DNA from: Marisa cornuarietis
Lineage: Eukaryota; Mollusca; Gastropoda; Architaenioglossa; Ampullariidae
Assembly (NCBI GenBank): GCA_004794655.1
Contig: SMMW01000153.1
Coordinates: forward strand, 1,612,001 to 1,676,000
Length of the DNA: 64,000 nt
Direction: 5' to 3'
Below, piece after piece: positions 13,461 to 26,888 of the stretch. Both the position numbers and the translations under genes were made by a program. The notes below the pieces were generated by a model. The model did not search any database and was not told where the DNA came from. It saw only the letters and a program-made list of their open reading frames with translations. Positions within the stretch are counted from its first letter, which is position 1. Every line of letters starts with the position of its first letter.

Positions 13461-13724
13461 TAAAAAGGTAAAGGTTATTACATAACCTGTTCAGGTCGTT
13501 GAGGAGTGAGGTGTTAGAGACCCCACTTTTCTCGTGACCAGCTTTTACATGAGGGTGGTGCCAGTCTCCTCTCCCTCGCTGACTTACCTTCCCCTAAGGA
13601 GTCAGGTACCCATTCCCGTCAGCTGGGCCGACTGGGGGAAGCATGCTGCGCTTATCGGGAATTGAACCAGCGCGCTCTCGGTTCGGACGCCAGCGCTCTA
13701 ACCACTCGGCCATCCGCTTCCCCA
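13461..13724 (-). repeat. tRNA-derived SINE (family A), intact with target duplication
   Basis: Minus strand starts GGGAAGCGGATGGCCGAGTG with A box TGGCCGAGTGG and B box GGTTCAATTCC, a tRNA-Ser/Leu-like head, then a ~180-bp body. It is bracketed by TTTGATATTAAAAGG (13446-13460) and TTTGATATTAAAGG (13725-13738), a clear target-site duplication. Confidence 0.9.
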
Positions 13725-14519
13725 TTTGATATTAAAGGTTGCAGGGAAACAAAGCTTGCAAGAAAAAAGTGCAGAAAATGATACAAAACAGAAAAATCTT
13801 TTGAAATACAGTTTGAACTCTTTTTCCCTTTTATCTTTCTTTTTTTGGCATTTTCAGTCTGAGAGCTTCTTTCTCCATGCACAAACAGAAGTGTCGAACG
13901 TGATTCCTTTTTTTTGTTTCATCTGAAGTTTTTACATTCTGTTTATCAGGGACAGGCATATATGCTGTGTTGTCTTTTCTAGTGTATATATATATATATA
14001 TTATTTTAGTGCTTTTCTCATCTGCATTTTTCTGTTAGTTGTGTTTGGAAGCCCCTGATGTTAAGTGTTAGACTAACTATACTGGTACGCGGCCCTGACA
14101 TCGACGATTCGTTGCCTCAGCTTACTGGTAGCTGAACTCAAAGTTGAAGATTCAGTAAAAGATACAGAAAAGAACAAATATTTACACAGCAGCTGCAGGT
14201 GGCGAAGTGCACTTTAAGGCTATCCACTCGCAAGACGGAGCATCGTGCCAGCGAGCGGTAGAGAGAACATAAAAGAAGTTTTTGAATTGCTAGCTGTCAC
14301 CTCAGTTCTGGCTTTGCCCGAGATGAACATGGTGTTCATTGACTCAGAATGAGATTGTAGACACCCAATTATTTCACCTGACTTGATTGATTGCTGGGTT
14401 TAGGTCAGTGGCAGTTGTTTCTGGGATTTTTTTTTGACACGGTGATTGCTACGGACCTTTCGAATCATACAAACTTTTAAAAAACTTATGACCTATTGCG
14501 GAAAATCTCAGGCTAGAAG

Positions 14520-14690
14520 ATGTAGAGAAGGGGGGGGGGGGAGATTAAGGCAACTAAGGCTATATCACGGCAAGGCAGCTAGCCATGTAAACAGATGCCA
14601 CATGCAGAGAAAGAACAGCGTGCCAAAGACGAGAACTGAACCCAGGACAGCCAACCCTCTCTGTATTGGTGACCACCCAGATGGTAGAGA
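14520..14690 (-). repeat. Family-B SINE, 5'-truncated
   Basis: Shares CATGCAGAGAAAGAACAGCG and GAACTGAACCCAGGACAGCC with the copy at 62990. A G-homopolymer run abuts the distal end, and the tRNA-like head is lost beyond GGTGACC. Confidence 0.75.
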
Positions 14691-14699
14691 AAACTAAAA

Positions 14700-15868
14700 A
14701 CAAATTTCACAGATATTCAACACAGGAAATCTAACCTTAATAATAAAATAATATTAAAATATAAAAATAGTATTCAACATTTATTTACATAAGCATATGC
14801 ACACATTTCTTATAAAATGTAACATTTTGTAAAAAAAAAACAAAAAAAAAACAAAAACAAATATTCCGCTAAGAATTGCGGAGTAATTACTCAAAGAATG
14901 CTACTCTCTTTGTCTCTGTTGTAGTCAGACTGACTCACATTTTTTTAAACCATACAGTACAGAGCGCATTAATACTGGTCTCAACATTCACATATTTATA
15001 AAACATCCAGTATATAATAACAACAGAGTAGTCATCTCACTAAAATGTTTATAAAACATCTATTATATGTTTATAAAACATACAGCACATGGTAAATATA
15101 GTAGTCACCTCTATTACATGTTTATAAAACATACAGTGTGCATATCGAGAAGTTCCTCAAGATCAGAGGCCTATCACTAGAACAGCAGCAGACAGAACCA
15201 GATGGAGGTCGATCCCTTGTCCCCTCACGTGCCAGACGGCACAGAGAGAACTGATTGATTGATACAACGTATATTGTTTTATTGATGTTAAATATGGTTA
15301 ATAACATTAAAGGTTCAGGGTTTCTTTTGATTGGGGTCGGGGGCTAGAGTTATTCGCGGGGTTCCTCTGACCCTCATCCCCCTGAATACTAAAAGCAAAC
15401 TGCACAGTATGTACTCAGAGGGAAAAAAAAGCAAAAAATTTAATAATTACTGTAGATGACCGATGGAGAAACTGGCATCCTTATGAAATCAGGATCAATT
15501 TTTGGAAAGGGTGAAATGAAAATTAACTGGGATGTGTACGCATAGTTAAACCTCGACAGTCAGCTCTATAATTACCATATCTTGTATTAAAAAAAAAAGT
15601 CTTTGCAAGATTTGAACCTACTCTGTACGACCCTTGATGAAGTGTTGCTGAAGAGCGACTTCCTCGCGACAGCGGGACACTTTTTTTTTTTTTAGCTTCC
15701 CATAAAGAATAGATGGTGAGGACACACAACCAACCAAGTACCTGGGAAATAGCCAAACAGCCAATTAACAAACAAACAGGCAAATAAGCAGTACTTGTGC
15801 GTCCCGTTCTTAGTGCTAATGACTTCCAGTACAAAACATAAAATCCACGTGCAGGAGGAGCCTAGTCT

Positions 15869-15926
<58 letters not shown>

Positions 15927-17142
15927 GCCCGTTATGCCTGTCGGCACGTAGTCTCTTACAAAGGTCATAAATGTTGCAGAAGTCTTGGAAACTTTTATAG
16001 GATGAGCTCGTGAGCTGTCTTTTGGGAGCTATAAGAAATACTTATCACACCAAATACGCTTGGAAGCTTGGAAACAACGTGTTTTGAGATGTCTACGCTA
16101 CAGAGAGAGAGAGAGAGACAGAGATCGCAGGCATTTAAAATGCTATAGAGGTGTAAAGACTGAAAAAAATGTATGTTAGAGGTCTACCATTGCGCAAATG
16201 TTTATTTTTCAAATACCTGATACCAAGCTCAGAACAAGGTACTTTTTTCTCAGGATCTGAGTGAATAATTCTTCCATTCTTGAAATAAAAACATCGCCAT
16301 GCAACGAAGGTTAAAATGCTGACCAGGAATAAACAGGGCTTTGAGAGGGCTTGGGGTCATAGGTTAATCAGTCGTTTTCCTTGACATTTGCGACTTGTCT
16401 GGAGAAAAGACATGGGTGAACCATTCAGGCTGGAGGAAATGGCATTTTCCACCGAACTCATAGGAGGATTTTGACAAGAATGTTACAGCCTGGTAGACTT
16501 TTAAGTTTAAGCTGCCTTCCTAATACAATTTTTTGTCCTATTTTTACTTTTGAGCAAACTTTTCTTTTTTATACATCAGGATAAAATAAGACCTTCGAAA
16601 ATATAATGAAAACTGTGGAGATAAGAAGCGAACCAAGAATTCGACGATTAAACAATAATTAATAAGTCTAAAAGGTCACACATTCGTATAATCAAAATAA
16701 AAAAATAAAAACAAAGAGACTTCGACGAATAAACATAAACACTTCACATCTTCAAACACAAGGGTACAGCTATAAATAAATAAATAAATAAATAAATAAA
16801 TGTGACAAAATAGGACATGATGGAAGCCGTTTTGTATTTTGTCTCAATCCTCTGTATTCTGATGAATTATGAAGCAGATGAAGGCAGAGAATGTGTACAT
16901 AGTGTATGTTTTCAGCGCGTAGATCAGTGTTGTGGACTGTGTTTTAGCGTATTGTGGATATTAGTGTCGAGTGTTTTAGCGTGTTGTGTATATCAGTGTT
17001 TTGGACCGTGTTTTAGCGTGCTGTGCCGCTGACAGCATGATGTCCTAAAACAAGTGCGTTTGCTGTTGTCAGAGAGACTGCAAAAAGCATAAAAAACTAG
17101 CGATCTAATATGTCAAATACAATTTGAAAAAAATTAGGGGTG
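14700..17142. other. Intergenic with simple repeats
   Basis: A (TTAC)n microsatellite at 15870-15926, an (AAAT)n tract near 16774-16800 and repeated TTTATAAAACAT-words (14990-15135). 15600-15665 (minus) has a tRNA-B-box-like GGTTCAAATC but no convincing SINE body. Confidence 0.45.
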
Positions 17143-17476
17143 ACCGGACACTTAATCCCCGGACACTTCATCCCCAGACACTTAATCCCCAGACACTTAA
17201 TCCCCAGACACTTAATCCCCAAATCGCGACACAACACTCAAAACTGCTATTTTGTGAACTATAAATAGTATAACCGTAAGAGAAATGTGTCGCGTGGTAA
17301 CTCTGGGTAACTCTCGTAAGACTGGGATGTTATAAATGTTGAAGTTAAGTATTATTTGAATTTGAATTAAATTTTTCATTCACTTTGTAATTTTTTGAGT
17401 TGAAATTTCATTTTGAGGATTAAGTGTCTGGGGATTAAGTGTCCGGGGATTAAGTGTCCGGGGATTAAGTGTCTGG
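17143..17476. mobile_element. Fold-back element with 15-bp subrepeat arms
   Basis: The left arm has five tandem copies of CCGGACACTTAATCC (17143-17217); the right arm has four copies of the reverse complement GGATTAAGTGTCCGG (17417-17476). The ~200-bp AT-rich centre is non-coding. The arms can pair over at least 60 bp. Fits a fold-back or subrepeat-TIR type non-autonomous DNA transposon; superfamily not assigned. Confidence 0.75.
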
Positions 17477-20400
17477 GATTCAAAATTAGGATACGTTTTG
17501 TCTAAAAAATAATCATCTTGCACTGAAATAGCATCATGTTAACTAGATTTGAAAGACTTGAACAAGATATGTTTCTTTAAATCTTTTTCTATTTTTCTCC
17601 CTTATGTCACAAGACACATCCTGATAGGCCTCAAAAGGTCACCTGAAATCAAGAGATTGACGTTTGCGACACACACCTGTCGCCTCTGGGCAAACATTTT
17701 CTCGCAGTAATAGCGGGCGATTGTTACAGCTAATGATACTCCCCTGCTGTAGAACCCTTTCAAAGAAGGGCAGACTTCCTTGTCTACCGGCAAAATCTTT
17801 GCACACAAAATTTAACATACTATAATATACGTAATTTTTCTCACTTTTCTACGCCTATGTAATTTGAGACAAAAATAACTTGTCGACTGTGTTCCCCATC
17901 GAGGAGATATTGGGTGTTCTATGAAGGAGAGGCTAGACTTTCCCCTTTTATTGTCAACTGTACATAATGTCTACATTGTCTACACTGTCTATCTTTTTGT
18001 TTTGTTTTTTACCAAGCGGCATTTCCTGCTCCCCCACGAAGGAAGCAAACTGTTTTTTTTTTAATTTCACCATGATCTTTGAGTAATTTTAGTGTTTGTT
18101 TTTTTTTTTTTTTTTTAGATACTCAACAATTCTGACTACAGCGAAATTATGAAAGATAATTGATTCAAACTAAAATTTAATCACTATATTTTTCTACTAA
18201 AATAAGTGCATTGAAAATAATAAATAAATAATAAATCATTACTCTTGAAAATATACCCTCGTTCTTCTTCTGAAAGGAATATAACTCTGACAAGAAATGT
18301 CCATGCTACACTCAACAGGTTAGAGGAACTCTTTGCTGGTGTGCATTTATCGTCAAGTTCTCTCAGCAGTTCATCTGCTGCAGGTCAAGAGAGCCTCTGA
18401 ACCTACGCATAGCAACGCTTCTCTTCCGGGTTGAGGTCAGAAGAATCCTGTGCGTTGACCAGTCAGGGGCGGGTAGGATGGGGAGTTATGAACTCGCATT
18501 AATCGTCCTCCACAGGGATGTTGAAGGCCGAAATGAAAGTGATTTATCTTATCAAGTCTCCTGATAGAACAACTGATTTGGGGCAGTGGTAGCTGATAAA
18601 AAGAGATCGCCCATCGAAATGCAACAACAAACAAATAAGCTGTTGGGTGATGAAACTTTTGTCTTTTTTCAAGCAGTTGCGTGCGAGCACGTTTTGCCAT
18701 TGAAAACGTGGAAGAATACAGAAAGACGGCGAAGGAGATAAATGGTTGAAGGAGGGAGTGAAGAAATGTGATGTAGAAAGAAATGCATGACACATTAATG
18801 CGCGCGCGCACTAGCAGCCAACAGAGAAAGAAATTCACATGCTTTGAATAAATGATTTGGATAGAAAAAAGCAAAAAAGTGAAGAAGGGAATGATATGAA
18901 GAAGATACAAGATAAATAAATTATTGAAAGATTTTTTTTTGCTTATTTTCGCTTATTTTTTTAACGGTCACTTTTTCTATCACCTTCAGCACTAATGGCG
19001 TCGGCTTCTAATCACATCATACAACTCTCCGACAGACCGTATGACATGTTCTTGGCCATGAGAAGGCGAACAGTCTCAAGAGACTCTCAGACAAGCCACT
19101 CACTAGCTACCCGGTGCTCACCAGCAGCAACACCTGTTTTACGGGCTTTGTTTTACGGTCGACTTGTACAGCATCACTGCGCCATCATTCATCGCCATAT
19201 TGTGGTGAACCTCGTGGGCAGATGATTCAGTTCTGCCCACACGCAGTCTGAAGACAACTAAAACTTACAAAGACCACGAAAGTGTTGATCTGGCAAAAAG
19301 CTGCATCTAAGCTTGAGTGTGTGCAACTTTTATGGCAAAGCAGATGGAAGCTTTCTTTGTGCAAACTGCGTTGAACTGGAGACAAACGTGGTAGGTGGGA
19401 GGGAACAGTGTGTGTGGGGGGGGTGGGGGTGGGGTGGGGGTTGGAAGAGTGACGACTGGCATCGATTACAGTCCCCTGACAGTGCGCGCTGAAAAATGTG
19501 TTTTAGGCAGCCGGAAAAAAACCAACCCAGTTGGCGACAGAATTAGCAAAGCAGTGAAAATTGTCTGTCTGGAGTTTGCTGCCTTTCTGCTTGTCACTCA
19601 GCCTACCTGCTTGTATACCTGCCTGCCTGTTATTCCGTTCCTCCACCCGTGCGGCTGGAATGACTGAGTGCGTGATAGAATTCAAGATGCAGTAATTATC
19701 TGTGTCCTGTTCAACTGCTCAACTCTCTCACCCGTTTGCAACACAGTAGTCTACCCTTGTTTACCCATCCTTTCATAAATAACACAGTTTAGTTTTCTTT
19801 CGTGCTGTTGCCATGGAGATGATGACAAATCGTCGTATAAATAGTTGTGAAATGACTAAAATGATTATTGCGTTATTTTAAATTTCGATAGCCAGTTGAA
19901 GTCATTAATGCTTGTAATTAACGGGACTGTAAAGTAAGCAGGAAAAGATTTGTTTAAACTCACAAAGCAGATGGGAGGTTTCTTTCGCACGGAAGTAGGT
20001 GTCCGTCAAGCATGCCTCCTACCATTACAAGTACTTCTAACAGCTAAATATGCTCCCCCAACGACCGGTACCAGTCATGAGAGGAACGAACGAATGAAAA
20101 CAAATACACAATAAATAAACAAATACACACTTGTGGTGCTGCGCTCAGTGGCGATATGATCTGCTCTGTTACTAACGTCCCTGTCCTATTTGATCATGAA
20201 CATGGATAAGACAAAGCTCCGGGATATGTGTGTGTGCGTGTGTGTGTGTGTGTTCTTCTTCTTCTTGCTGTTATCTACGCCATCTACGGGTGTTGACGGT
20301 CTCGAGCTGCGCTACCTCTCCTTCATCTTCTTTGTCGCCTTTGCAGTATAGCTTAGAATTTTTTACGTGGCCTATGATCGTCATCTCTGGCCGTGAAGCT

Positions 20401-20497
20401 CACCCTGAACTTGCCACCTGAAGCCAAAGTCCGAAAGGAGGAGAAGAAGGGGAGAAAGGGAGGAATGTTGTAGAGAAATAAATTAAGACAAGTCTTA
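17477..20497. other. Intergenic, nothing recognised
   Basis: A/T homopolymers, a G-rich tract near 19415-19445 and a GT run at 20227-20251. ORFs are unsupported. Confidence 0.4.
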
Positions 20498-21952
20498 CTT
20501 GCCATCCCCAGTGATTAGAATGTTCAGTCGCTTCGAAACAAAATGGACGAACTACACGCTATCGCCACGGAAAAGACTTTCATACGGTTAGTGTTTTGTG
20601 CTTCACAGAAACCTGGTTGAGCGAAGGAGTAACTGATTCTCAGGTGTGTGTTGACAGTTTCTCGATGTTTAGGGCAGATTGGACAAATGCGGCAAAAAAA
20701 CAGGGTGGTGGTGGTGGTGGTGGTGGTGGTGGTGGGAGGTGGGGAGTCTGTATTTACGTGAACAAGAAATGGTGCCACCTAAACAACGTAACGGTGAACT
20801 TCAGACACTGCTGTCCGTCTGTGGAAATTCTAACACTTGGCCAACGGCCATGCTATCCGCCACGGGAATTGTCACCTGTAGTGCTTACAGTCGTGTATAT
20901 GCCACCGTCTGCAAACGTCTTTACCGCGTGCAACATGATCCATTCTTACATACAGGATCCTGATACTACCTCCCCAGGAACAGAAACGAAATCTGCCCTA
21001 TCGTTAAATTTACAGACGACATCGGACTTACAGGACTGGGGCCAGTTGCACAACACATTTCTAATTTAAACACTATTAGGCCTTAACTCTATTTAGATAA
21101 TCAGTTTAAAGTGCACACCACAATTTTAGAATTTTTAAAACTAAAACTGCTTTAAGTAAGATAAAGTTGTTTAAGTCTGACTTTCCGTCCTGTCAGTACA
21201 ATTTTTTGGTTGTTTTTCTGCAATGCATGTAAATGGCTAAGGAGAGATTTTGCTTCTTTAGAACAGTTTTAAGGTTTAGAAACGTGTTGTGCAACTGCCT
21301 CCTGATTTCCAACGATGACTCCTACTACAGAGAGGAGATTTTGTTACATGGCTTGACGACAACTATTTAGAATAAAACGTGAAGAAAACAAGAGAAAAGA
21401 TTGTAGATTTCATGAAAGACAGGGCTGATTTTGATGACATACTCGTTAAAGGTGAGGTCGTAACAAGAGTAGACAGTTACAAATATTGAGGAATTGATGA
21501 TAAACTTACCTGGAAAGCTCATTTTGATAGTGTTGTCCAGAAAATACACAGCCGCCTTTACTGTTTGAGAAAACTTACATCTTTTAATCTCCTCCCTGAA
21601 CTCTTTCAAATATTCTACAGTTTAGTAATGTGCAGCACCATGACTTCTGGCTTAGTGTGCTGGGGTGGGAGCCTAGCAAAGCAGGATGGGGACAAGGTGA
21701 ACAAAAAGATTAAAATAGCAGGAGGGGTGATTGGGAGGGTGCAGAATGACCACTATATCACAATCTTCTGTACAACAAACTTACTGAAAATTTAGCCGAC
21801 GATTCTCATCCATTACGTCAGGAGTTTGACAACAGACACATAGAAGTGGTAGGTTTAGAGTTCCCTGAACCAGAACCGCACGATATCTACATTCTTTTCT
21901 TCCATCGGCAGTCCACATATTCAACCAAATCATGACTAGGACATGTCTATAA
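20498..21952 (+). mobile_element. Degenerate non-LTR retrotransposon (endonuclease end plus RT C-terminus)
   Basis: In three frames on the plus strand: NVQSLRNKMDEL, FTETWLSEG, VCIYVNKKWC and a CYPPREL-VVYMPPSAN stretch mark the apurinic-type endonuclease. Then FTDDIGLTGL (the RT YxDD box), ISNDDSYYREE, KLTWKAHFD, RLYCLRKL, GLVCWGGSL and SAVHIFNQI mark the distal RT and C-terminal tail. The RT core between about 20960 and 20990 is deleted. There are frameshifts, internal stops and an expanded (GGT)n coding poly-Gly at 20704-20735. Jockey/CR1/Rex1-like group by motif; exact clade uncertain. Inactive. Confidence 0.88.
21039..21301. mobile_element. 263-bp MITE inserted in the LINE
   Basis: Termini GGGCCAGTTGCACAACACAT and, inverted, GAGGCAGTTGCACAACACGT form ~26-bp TIRs. 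Flanked by CTG on both sides (21036-21038 and 21302-21304). Removing it and one CTG restores the RT reading FTDDIGLTGL-ISNDDSYY. A 3-bp target duplication suggests a PIF/Harbinger-like mobiliser (inference). Confidence 0.85.
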
Positions 21953-21959
21953 ATGAAGG

Positions 21960-23726
21960 TTCGCATACAGCTGTCACCTGGTCTTTCTGTTTTTTTTTGT
22001 TTTATATATAATTCAATTTAAGGTCATACTTGAGGTATCATGTAATGTCACATTATAATGTAATAGAAACATTTACAAACAAATTCCTGAAAAGGATTAA
22101 TAAGGATGAATTGTATTTGTGTATGTAAATAAATGCGCGTGGTAGTGAGTGGGGAGAGAGTAAAATTGCGAAAGAGTGGTTGGCGATAAGACGAGGCCAG
22201 AATTAGAATGTAGTCCTTCTGCTGGACCCGGCTAGGGGTAACGGGGGATGTGTGGGTGTGGGGGATACGGTGGGGCTGAGTGCGGGTCAGTCCGGTAAAC
22301 AAAAGGTGAGACGCGGATTCATTTATCAGGAATGGGCGACACTAATGGACGATGGAGACGGAGGGGATGTGTCTGCAGCCGGTGGTCGGCATCTTTGTCT
22401 TGCTGGCGCCTGTGGTCTAGGGTTCACAGCCATCGACCGAGTCAGATGGAGAAATCAAGTGGACCGCACGTGACAGGAAGGCCTTTCCCTCTATCCACAT
22501 CCTCTTCTCTCTGTTTTTCTCTCTTCCGCTCTCTCACCTCTTTCTTTCTGCCTCTCTCTCTCTCTTTCACTTTTTTGTTAAGCACCATTGACCTTTGTTT
22601 TGTCGACCTGATTGTTCGCTTTCGCGGTGCTTTTGACTCCCCCATCTCTCCTTTAGTCTTGTTCGTAATGCAGACACATAATCCATCGCATAAACAGCCC
22701 TCTTCCCCGTTGTCTGAGCTACAAATCTACCTGTCTCGCTGTCTGTTTCCACCACTAACACTAACCCCAACACTACCTTCTCCCTTTTGCCAACACTAGC
22801 ACTACTTATCTGTTGCCAACACTAACAGATTACGGGAATGGATGGGGTTGTTTCTTTGCTCGGCCTCCCCACTTATCCACTTACCCCCCCCCCCGATCTA
22901 CAGCCTGGCAGACAGTTGCGGTCAAACCCCATGTTTCTAAACAATTAGTAGTTAACGAGAGGCTAGCTGAAAACAGAGAAAACACGCCCCCGGAATGGAC
23001 ACAGGCAGCAGACATCCGGCACCCAGCAGAGTTCCTCGCGGTCAAAGAATTCATTAGTCAACAACCCCGGCTGTCGCCACTCTCCTCCCGCACACCATTC
23101 GAAAAGAAAAAGAAAAACGTGCTAGTGTGTTGAATCCCCTAAAGAGCAACATCTCCTTCGGCCTAGCCCCCCCCCCCTTCACCCCACAGTGCGACTTGCA
23201 CACCTTTACCCCCGCGAACCGAAAGTGCTGCTCAGGTCTCTGAATCACACACGCACGCACACTCACAACCATAGCGTCCCTCATCCGGGATTCTGAGGAC
23301 GGCTTTCCTGCTTTGTAATTGTGGAGGTAAAACGCACTGGAGTAGTTTCACAGGCAGACGGCCGCGAGATCCACCATATCAGTTCGAGATCTCTGTCTGC
23401 TACAACCACCCACGGAGCGTAGTCGTGACAGAAACACAGAAAAAACAACGCCATGGCCGGTTGGCGAAGGGAGATCACCATGAGACGTCTGCTCTGATGA
23501 GGAGCGCGGAAGAACTAATCTCAGAAGGGATTTTTTTTGTTTTTTTTGTTTTTGAGGTGGTGGTGGTAGAGCGGGGAAGGGGGTGAGAGAGAAAGACAAA
23601 AGGAAAAGAAGCGAGGTAACTCGTTCTCCGGCGGTGATAAAGACGTGGGTGACAACTACGTGGTTATTGCCCTTAGGTGTGGGTGGCAGTGAGGATGGGT
23701 GAACTATAAAAAAACACTTACTGGCA

Positions 23727-23764
<38 letters not shown>

Positions 23765-26700
23765 TAATTATATATACAAACGCATGCACGTACACTATTC
23801 ACATCAAATGAATGAGCGATCGGCGATAGAAACAGGATGCATGGGCATGTTCATGTGTGTGCTCATGCTGATGCTGGTCAGAGAGAACGATTGATCTTCT
23901 TGACTAAATCACGAATAAAAGCATTTACAAAGTTGAACTCTAATAGCCGTTATCTCGATTTCTGCTTGCCAATCTTTCGATTTCATTCCCATTTCCTCTC
24001 TTGTCCTCAGTGTTCAGACTTCTATATATTCGCGTTTCAAGTATATGGTCTACGAACACAGGCCTGATCGACAGACCAGCTCGTTCTCGCTGTTTGCTCT
24101 CCCATCCCTCTGAGATATTCTGGTTTGATCGCCGGCGTGTTTGATCAGTCAGCGCAGGCCAGAATGTTTATATTTGGCTTCTCTGATGACGCTGAAAAAT
24201 AGAACCCATAACATCCTTTGTTTGCGTCCTTGTTATAACTCTACATCAAAGACCGCCGAGATAAAGTCTATTATGCGGAAGTGGCCCAGTAAACAACATA
24301 AATTGTATACTATGAAGTTTGCGACTGTGAGCACCAAAAGTGTTTTTCGTGAAAACATTTTAGAGAAGTCCCGATATGCGTTTGTCAATGACGAGAAAAA
24401 CCTGAATCTGATGTATTGACGTGCATATAAGTGATCCAATGAACAGTGTCTTCATTTTTTTTTTCGTCTTGCAGATCACTGAGAAAAGGATGCTTAGTAA
24501 ACGAAAGAAATAAGAATCTCCAGTTGGAACATTTCAAATAATGGTGCAAGTTTCTTCTCCGCCAAAGTTCAATTTCTATCTATAATATTACCTTCATTTA
24601 ATCTCTTAGGAACAAATTAGAATTGGAGAATGAAGTGTGGAAACTAAGATGTGGCATCCAGGTAGGAGACATCATCAGGAAGGACTGTTTTCAAAAGAGC
24701 AAAGGTGTAAAACATGGCGAACTTTGTTGTCTGCAAGATTACGAGTAGACTGCAAACCAATATTGTTTCGAAGCACTTTTCAAAACGACTTGAAACCGAA
24801 ACAACAATTAAAGCCTTTCCTTGATTCACAAGTGGTTACGGGGATGAAATAAGATATTTTTAATGAGCGATTGAATTTGAGTGGGATAAAAATTGCACCG
24901 CATATAGCACTCGATCAATTCCTGTCCTTGGTGCTCGCAAAAGGGGAAAGTGCACACTCACTTTCTCTGTTTGTACCAACCTGCATATAGATATACGTAA
25001 AACTTGATGCAAGTATCATTACAAGCATTTCAGCGACTGAAAACTTTACAAGCAAGCTTGGTTTACTTGATATCCATGGCATCACATACAGTGGATTGAA
25101 GCTATTTGGATATAGATGGTGTTAAAGGTGGCAGCGATTAAAGTACCTGGATTGAACGAAATCTGAATGCACAACCTTACAATCCTCATTCCTCACTTCT
25201 TGACTGTCAAGTCTTTATATTCACGCGCGGCTTTTCGAATTTCCATCGCAATTGTCCTCACACCGATCTATAATAATTAGGTGGGTTTACATCGAACAGT
25301 TTCTTTATAGAGACAATTTTATTATTTTTTCCCAACATTTCATTTAAGTGTTGATAAGAAAGTTTCTTCTTTTTTTTTTTTAGTTTAAATCTGATCCAGT
25401 AATCGTTATTACATCTAACTAATATAAATTTGACAATCGATTTCTTACACTAAAACAGAAGGAAAGAAAAATAACTTCAGCCCATATCAGGCCTCAAGTA
25501 AGGACAGTCACTCTGGCGAACTGTCAACAAGTTCCGGTTCAAATCGAAGGCTGCAGGGAGCATGGAAGACTTTCGACTCTAAACCACAGAATCACGTCCG
25601 TTTGGCCTGCAACAGGCAAGAGGCCGTTTATTGTATCTTATTGAAATAAATTCTTTTTCTTTGCATCTCCGAACTGCGATTTTGAAATGGATGTTAAGTG
25701 GTGAAAACAAATCGATCTTTAGCGCTGCTTACCCTTTAGCGACATCACCGTCTCTTTTCGACTTCACTGTACTCGGAGGTCAGCCTAGAACACTTCAACA
25801 ATCACATCCTGAACACGTCATCATAGTTAGAATTTAAATTAGGCACACACTTTTTAGTATTACAACTAATACACGTGATGTTTACTCGTGACGGATTTGG
25901 CTTTGGGCGTTCTAAAACGAAACAAGTCAGTGAGCTCTTAAATGAAAGTTGATCAGTGTTTTTGGCTTGTGCACCATTTCTTGTGTTCTGTAAGAGCATT
26001 GACAAAGTTGTAGGTATAAAAGATTTATTTTGTTTTTATTTCTTTAGTAGTGGTGTTGTTCCTAACAACATTAATTTGATAGATTAATTTGTTGATGCAT
26101 ATTGCTTGCTTGGTGTGTTTAAAACCTACCATAAACTGTTAAAGTACAAGTTTGAGCAGTTGCATCTTTTAATGTTAAATGTCATGATAACAATCATGCC
26201 TTTCCCTTAAAGTAAAAATAACAGAGTGGTTATAAGCAGGTAAAACACGAAGACATCACTTATTATGAATCACTTACTTGCAAGCTAGATTCAACTGAAA
26301 ATATTACAAGTGTCAGAAAAATTGGAGACTGCTCACTTTTGTAATTCTTGTGACTATGACTCATGAGTGATAACTTATAGAGGGGCAGCTGGTTACACCC
26401 GGTTACATACTTTAAAAATGTATGCAGGCAGTATCACATGAGCTTATTAAAATGAGTATAGGCAATGTAAAAATGGCAAATACAGTACAAATTTGCGTGA
26501 ATAAAAAGCTGCAGTCTTATTTTATTTACAAAATTTTTCTTAGTTCAGAAACCATAATGCAATGCAGTGATGCAAATTTATCTATCTTGCAAGTTTATGA
26601 GTAGAGCACAAAGTTCAGAAATAGCATGATCCCTGTAAGATCGTCAGATGAAAAAGAGTGATATCAGTTGCTACATATGCAATGAATAGAATCCCCCCCA

Positions 26701-26846
26701 AAAAATCCCCAAGAGGATTCTTAGCACTTGGTATTAAAATTAGAACACTTACAATGGAGACAATATAGAAATATTGTAATGTAATAATTATTTGCAATTG
26801 TACATGCAAAAAAAAGAAAATAGTTGTGTAATATATATTTTGCAAC
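21960..26846. other. Intergenic upstream of TYW1
   Basis: CT-rich and CA-repeat tracts (23730-23761), C-runs, and AT-rich sequence toward TYW1. It should hold the TYW1 promoter and any 5' UTR exon, but neither could be identified. Confidence 0.4.
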
Positions 26847-26888
26847 ATGAGCTACCTTTCTTTGACATTGCTATTGGTCTGTTTCAGG

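Noticed and set aside
13650..13724. tRNA-Ser/Leu gene.
   Set aside because: A and B boxes are present, but the sequence continues into a SINE body with target duplications, and no closed acceptor stem is visible.
17143..17476. CRISPR-like short repeats.
   Set aside because: Repeats are directly adjacent with no spacers, and the second set is inverted.
20596..21069. 157-codon plus-strand ORF with poly-Gly as a host gene.
   Set aside because: Its motifs (FTETWL, YVNKKWC, YMPPSAN) are those of a LINE endonuclease.
26847..26888. Upstream in-frame ATG as the TYW1 start.
   Set aside because: Cannot be excluded, but TTTCAG immediately before the second ATG suggests a splice acceptor; the later start also matches the family's N-terminal membrane segment.
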